Origin: Sphingomonas sp. IBVSS2
GTDB lineage: Bacteria; Pseudomonadota; Alphaproteobacteria; Sphingomonadales; Sphingomonadaceae
Reading direction: 5' to 3'
Length of the DNA stretch: 64,000 nt
Assembly (NCBI RefSeq): GCF_002127225.1
Contig: NZ_NFUR01000002.1
Location: 310,001 to 374,000, forward strand
The notes under the pieces were generated by a model. That model was not told the DNA's origin and ran no database searches. It was given only the letters and a program-made list of their open reading frames with translations. This document shows positions 60,850-64,000 of this stretch, one piece after another; position 1 is the stretch's first letter, and every line of letters starts with the position of its first letter. The translations under genes were made by a program, and so were the position numbers.

Positions 60850-62244
60850 ATGTCGATATCGCGTCGAACGTTCTTCGGTGTCGGTGCCGGGTTGGTCGGG
60901 GCTTCGGCGCTGGCGATTTCGCCCGAGACCTTCGGGGCGCTCGGCGATGGCAAGGCTGACGACACGGAAGCGCTTGCGCGGGCGCTGGATGCCGCGAAGG
61001 TTGCCGAAGGCGTTGTCCTGCTCGAGGCGGGGAAGGTCTACAGGGCCGGCGACCTGAGAATCCCGCGAGCCGCGGTGCTGATCTTTTCTCCGCGCGCGCG
61101 CCTCGCGCCGGCGCGACCGGGGGCCAGGCTCACAATCGATGGCAGGATCGACAGCACCGGGCTGGACAGGATCTTCGAAGGCGGCTGGACGTTCCGTAAG
61201 AGCGAACCGGACATTCTGGACGGATTTCCGGACGTCCCCCTGGAATGGTTCGGCGGGCGCGCTTCCTGGACCGATCGCCCTGATTCGCTCGCTGCCTTCC
61301 GATATGCTCTTGCCTTCTGCAAGGCGATGCGCTGCAGGGCCATCCTGCTCGGTAACGGCAGCTATTTCGTGTCGGATACGGTTCGGATCGATGGCCCCGT
61401 GGGCATCAAGGGGGCGGGGATGGAGTCAACCTTCCTGATCCGTCATGGCGGCGTAGCGAACGCGCCGACGATCCAGCTTGTCGGTGTCCGGGACGACGCC
61501 GTCAGCAACCTGGAATTCAGCGGTTTCTCCCTGCTTCCCCTCGAGCGGGAAGGCGCGGGGACGGGCATTGCCGCCGATTGGTTCGCGCATGTCCGTCTTG
61601 CCGATGTCGAGTTCCGCAATTTGGCAACGGGCCTGGATCTCGTTGACGGCGCCTATTCGTGGCAGATTCTCGGCTGCCGGTTTCTGAACAATCGAATTCA
61701 CCTCGCGCTGGGCGCCAACGCCAACAACCTGATCGTCGCGCGGTGCCAGCTGATGCATGGCGAGACGGGAATCGATTGCAAAGGGGCGAGCAACAGCATT
61801 TCCATCGGCGGCGAAACCAATTTCGAGGCGCTCACCGGCCAGCCGATACGCTGGCGGGGGAATGGGACGACGTTGTTCCGGCTTTCGGTTTCCAACTGTC
61901 GTTTCGAGAAATGCGTCGGAGCGGTCGGATATGGCGGGGGCAACGCCCGGGCACTGGCTTTCTCGTTCGATCAGAGCTTCGTCGAAAACGTGAATGGCAC
62001 GACATCGCATTTTCTCGATCTGACCAACTGCGAAGGTGCCGTCATTTCGCGATCCTATTTCCAGCGATGCAATGCGGCCCTGGTCAACGCGCCCCGGTCC
62101 GCGAGTCAGGTGGTGATCTGTGACAATGTCCTGCGCGATATTCCGCAGGTCAATTCGGCCTCAAAGTCCGGCGGCTTCTCACCGGAGGAAGGCTTCAAGC
62201 GATGTCGCGCCTATAATTGCGGCAATGTGAAGGGGGCTGCCTGA
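60850..62244 (+). CDS. Tat-exported beta-helix (pectate-lyase-like) protein
   Basis: A 464-residue protein. SRRTFFGVGAGLVGASALA is a twin-arginine signal. FGALGDGKADDTEALARALDAAK is the start of pectate-lyase-3-type beta-helix proteins. The remainder has many short N-rich turns (NNLIVARCQL, ISIGGETNFEALTG) typical of right-handed beta helices. As the next genes make or export polysaccharide, it may be a lyase or epimerase that trims the polymer; this is inferred. Start at 60850 begins the Tat signal. Confidence 0.8.
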   Translation: MSISRRTFFGVGAGLVGASALAISPETFGALGDGKADDTEALARALDAAKVAEGVVLLEAGKVYRAGDLRIPRAAVLIFSPRARLAPARPGARLTIDGRIDSTGLDRIFEGGWTFRKSEPDILDGFPDVPLEWFGGRASWTDRPDSLAAFRYALAFCKAMRCRAILLGNGSYFVSDTVRIDGPVGIKGAGMESTFLIRHGGVANAPTIQLVGVRDDAVSNLEFSGFSLLPLEREGAGTGIAADWFAHVRLADVEFRNLATGLDLVDGAYSWQILGCRFLNNRIHLALGANANNLIVARCQLMHGETGIDCKGASNSISIGGETNFEALTGQPIRWRGNGTTLFRLSVSNCRFEKCVGAVGYGGGNARALAFSFDQSFVENVNGTTSHFLDLTNCEGAVISRSYFQRCNAALVNAPRSASQVVICDNVLRDIPQVNSASKSGGFSPEEGFKRCRAYNCGNVKGAA

Positions 62245-62326
62245 CTGCTGGCGCGTGCCACGTTGACTCAGCTCCGATCTCTCTGCAGGTCTCTTCTTTA
62301 CGAGCCTCCGCTCAACCTCCATCGCA

Positions 62327-63748
62327 TTGCGGAACATTTCCTTGACGCGCTTCCCTCCCGATCGACTGTTGCGCTCGGCTCATCTCTGGGTCCTGCTGGG
62401 TTTTCTGGTCCTGCTGGTCCTGACCGGCGGGGGGGCGCGCGCGGACATACCGGCGCTGATGGTGCTGCGGCCTGCGGCGGCGCTCGCGCTGGGCTTCGGG
62501 CTATGGTTCCTGACGCCCGAAGAGGCGCGTCGATATCGTTTCCTCCTGGCCTATGTCGCCGCCGTGGCGTTGGTGGTCGCGATTCAGCTCGTGCCGCTTC
62601 CGCCCGCCATATGGCAGGCATTGCCTGGGCGGGCCATCGTGGTCGATGTCGATCGGGCGGCCGGGTTGCCGGCGCTCTGGCGGCCGATCAGCCTGGTCTC
62701 CTACCAGACCTGGAATGCCTTGTTTTCGCTGCTCGTGCCGGCGAGTGTATTGGTGCTGTGCATCGGCGTGGGGCGCGAACAGCGCTTTCTGGTGTTGCCG
62801 CTGCTGATCGGCATGGGCGTGCTCGGCGGCGTGCTGGGCCTGATGCAGGTGATCGGCCCGCCTGACGGGCCGCTCTATTTCTATCGCATTACCAATAATG
62901 GATCTGCGGTGGGTCTGTTCGCCAATCGGAATCATCAGGCAATCTATCTCGCCTGCCTGTTTCCGATGCTGGCGGTCTATGCCGCTTCGGCGCCGGCGGG
63001 CCTCACGCTGGCGCATCGGCGCACGCGCTTCTGGTTGTGCGTGGGCGCGGGTCTGCTTTTCCTGCCTCTCCTGCTGGTGACCGGTTCCCGGCTCGGCTTG
63101 ATCGTCGGCTTGATCGGACTTGCCTCGATCCCCTTTCTTTACGCGCCGCAGCCGGATCGTTCGGCATCCTCCCGCTCGTCGCGGCGATGGTGGTATGCGG
63201 CCGGGGGCATTGCCGTGGTCGCCCTTGGTGCGTTTACGGTCTTCGCTTCGCGGGGCATCGCCGTTCAGCGACTTCTTGCCGGGAACGTCGGTGACGATGC
63301 GCGTGTGCCGCTATGGCAGACGTCGATGACGATGCTCGGCAAGTATTTCCCGTTCGGATCGGGATTCGGCTCCTTCGCCGATGTCTATCCGATCGACGAG
63401 CCTGATTGGGCGCTGCGGCCAACCTATGGCAACCATGCCCATAACGAGCTGCTCGAGGTTGCGTTGACGGGTGGAATTCTCGGCATCGCCTTGATGCTCG
63501 TCGCCGTGCTGGCCTGGGCGGTGGCGAGCTGGCGCGTCTTTCGCCGGCCGCTGCGCGAGGGGCAGGATGTGGCCTTTGGCCGGCTCGCATCGGTGTTGAT
63601 GCTTATCTTCGGCGTTGCCAGCGTCACCGACTATCCGTTGCGGACTCCCTTCCTCGCCGGCGTGCTCGCGATTTCGGCCGTCTGGCTTTGCGCGGGTGCA
63701 TATCCTTCGTCGCGGAATCCATCGAAAGCGGCGTATCGCGCGCGTTGA
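62327..63748 (+). CDS. O-antigen ligase / polymerase-like membrane protein
   Basis: A 473-residue protein with about ten to twelve helices. The large periplasmic loop contains NVGDDARVPLWQTSMTMLGKYFPFGSGFGSF and GNHAHNELLEVALTGGILG, the Wzy/WaaL-family pattern (R...G-x-G, H-N). It would polymerise or ligate polysaccharide. Start is a TTG at 62327; a second TTG at 62342 is also possible. Ribosome sites are poor for both. Confidence 0.85.
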   Translation: MRNISLTRFPPDRLLRSAHLWVLLGFLVLLVLTGGGARADIPALMVLRPAAALALGFGLWFLTPEEARRYRFLLAYVAAVALVVAIQLVPLPPAIWQALPGRAIVVDVDRAAGLPALWRPISLVSYQTWNALFSLLVPASVLVLCIGVGREQRFLVLPLLIGMGVLGGVLGLMQVIGPPDGPLYFYRITNNGSAVGLFANRNHQAIYLACLFPMLAVYAASAPAGLTLAHRRTRFWLCVGAGLLFLPLLLVTGSRLGLIVGLIGLASIPFLYAPQPDRSASSRSSRRWWYAAGGIAVVALGAFTVFASRGIAVQRLLAGNVGDDARVPLWQTSMTMLGKYFPFGSGFGSFADVYPIDEPDWALRPTYGNHAHNELLEVALTGGILGIALMLVAVLAWAVASWRVFRRPLREGQDVAFGRLASVLMLIFGVASVTDYPLRTPFLAGVLAISAVWLCAGAYPSSRNPSKAAYRAR

Positions 63749-63833
63749 ACGGCGCGCGGTATCGTTTCCAAAAAACAATAGCGCCACTGAGTGGTCTCCG
63801 CTAGCAGGCGCAAAATACGGCAAAAGGTGCTTG

Positions 63834-64000
63834 ATGTTGTCGAGAGCTGCAATTTGTTTGGCTGCGCTGCTGCTTGCGTCCTGCATGGGGCGTCCGCAAC
63901 TGAGCGGGGGTGCGGACGTTCATGTCATGCCCGGCGATGGACTGCCGGTGCCGACCAAGGCTGACCTGTTCGAGCAGAACCGTCCCTATCTGATCGGCCC
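63834..64000 (+). CDS. Wza-like polysaccharide export lipoprotein (5' part)
   Basis: The first 55 codons of a gene that runs past the window. AALLLASC is a lipobox (Cys at 17), and the sequence ends FEQNRPYLIGP, which matches the Y-x-I-G-P-G-D opening of the poly-export domain of outer-membrane OPX proteins. It would form the exit pore for the polymer made by the preceding genes. AAGGTG precedes the ATG. Confidence 0.8.
   Translation, partial: MLSRAAICLAALLLASCMGRPQLSGGADVHVMPGDGLPVPTKADLFEQNRPYLIG

Noticed and set aside
1..64000. tRNA or rRNA genes
   Set aside because: I looked for cloverleaf-like acceptor/T-loop signatures and conserved rRNA stretches between genes and saw none. A tRNAscan-SE and Infernal run would settle this.

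Overview
The window looks like chromosomal DNA of an alphaproteobacterium, most probably a Sphingomonas-type member of the Sphingomonadaceae. The signs are very high GC, dense gene packing, a class II (plant-type) glutamate-cysteine ligase, a fused cysNC gene, an alphaproteobacterial long-form PstC, a CtrA-type TTAA-N7-TTAA box, and exopolysaccharide genes. I see no rRNA or tRNA gene, no CRISPR array, no transposase and no integrase. The only mobile-looking material is short palindromic repeats between genes. Many genes overlap the previous stop codon by 1, 4 or 8 bases, and several of these coupled genes start at GTG or TTG.

Layout. 1-3300: end of an EamA-type exporter gene, an unknown membrane protein, a short-chain dehydrogenase and two small secreted proteins with a shared C-terminal cysteine motif. 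3766-11029: a complete phosphate regulon on the minus strand, phoR-pstS-pstC-pstA-pstB-phoU-phoB, with a Pho box at the phoR/pstS junction. 11159-13941: a Tat-exported small protein, then a tightly coupled trio of PqqD-like carrier, HprK-related kinase and nucleotidyltransferase (an HPr-rel-A type system). 14029-18823: a VOC protein, gph, glmU, a secreted protein and glmS (UDP-GlcNAc supply). 18829-28236: GNAT acetyltransferase, DUF6916-like protein, phage-tail-collar protein and a 2455-residue Ig/TIG-repeat autotransporter. 28334-35648: two-component and c-di-GMP signalling genes around a CitE-like lyase. 35737-36888: a membrane protein fused to a SET domain. 37097-40786: sulfate activation (cysD-cysNC-cysQ). 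40957-42938: dTDP-sugar synthesis (rfbA-rfbB). 43039-46692: amino-sugar recycling (BadF-type kinase, murQ, nagA) behind a PAS-LuxR regulator. 47178-50714: gshA, a nitrilase-family amidase and ugd. 50841-51069: a short structured transcript with a 20-codon ORF, a strong terminator and a perfect CtrA box. 51163-57608: an EAL protein with a TPR histidine kinase and receiver, then an EnvZ/OmpR-like pair. 57788-60797: KgtP-like permease, DUF3617 lipoprotein, rpsU and an FKBP isomerase. 60850-64000: Tat-exported beta-helix protein, O-antigen-ligase-like polymerase and the start of a Wza-like export lipoprotein, which is the edge of a polysaccharide locus.

How they fit together. Several blocks supply surface polysaccharide precursors (glmU, glmS, rfbAB, ugd) and the right edge holds export and polymerisation genes. 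c-di-GMP and CtrA elements suggest that motile/sessile and cell-cycle control bears on nearby genes. The two least explained systems are the kinase/nucleotidyltransferase cassette at 11.2-13.9 kb and the collar-protein/autotransporter island at 18.8-28.2 kb. Starts, motifs and neighbour relations were read directly from the sequence. Family names come from remembered family signatures, and no database search was run.
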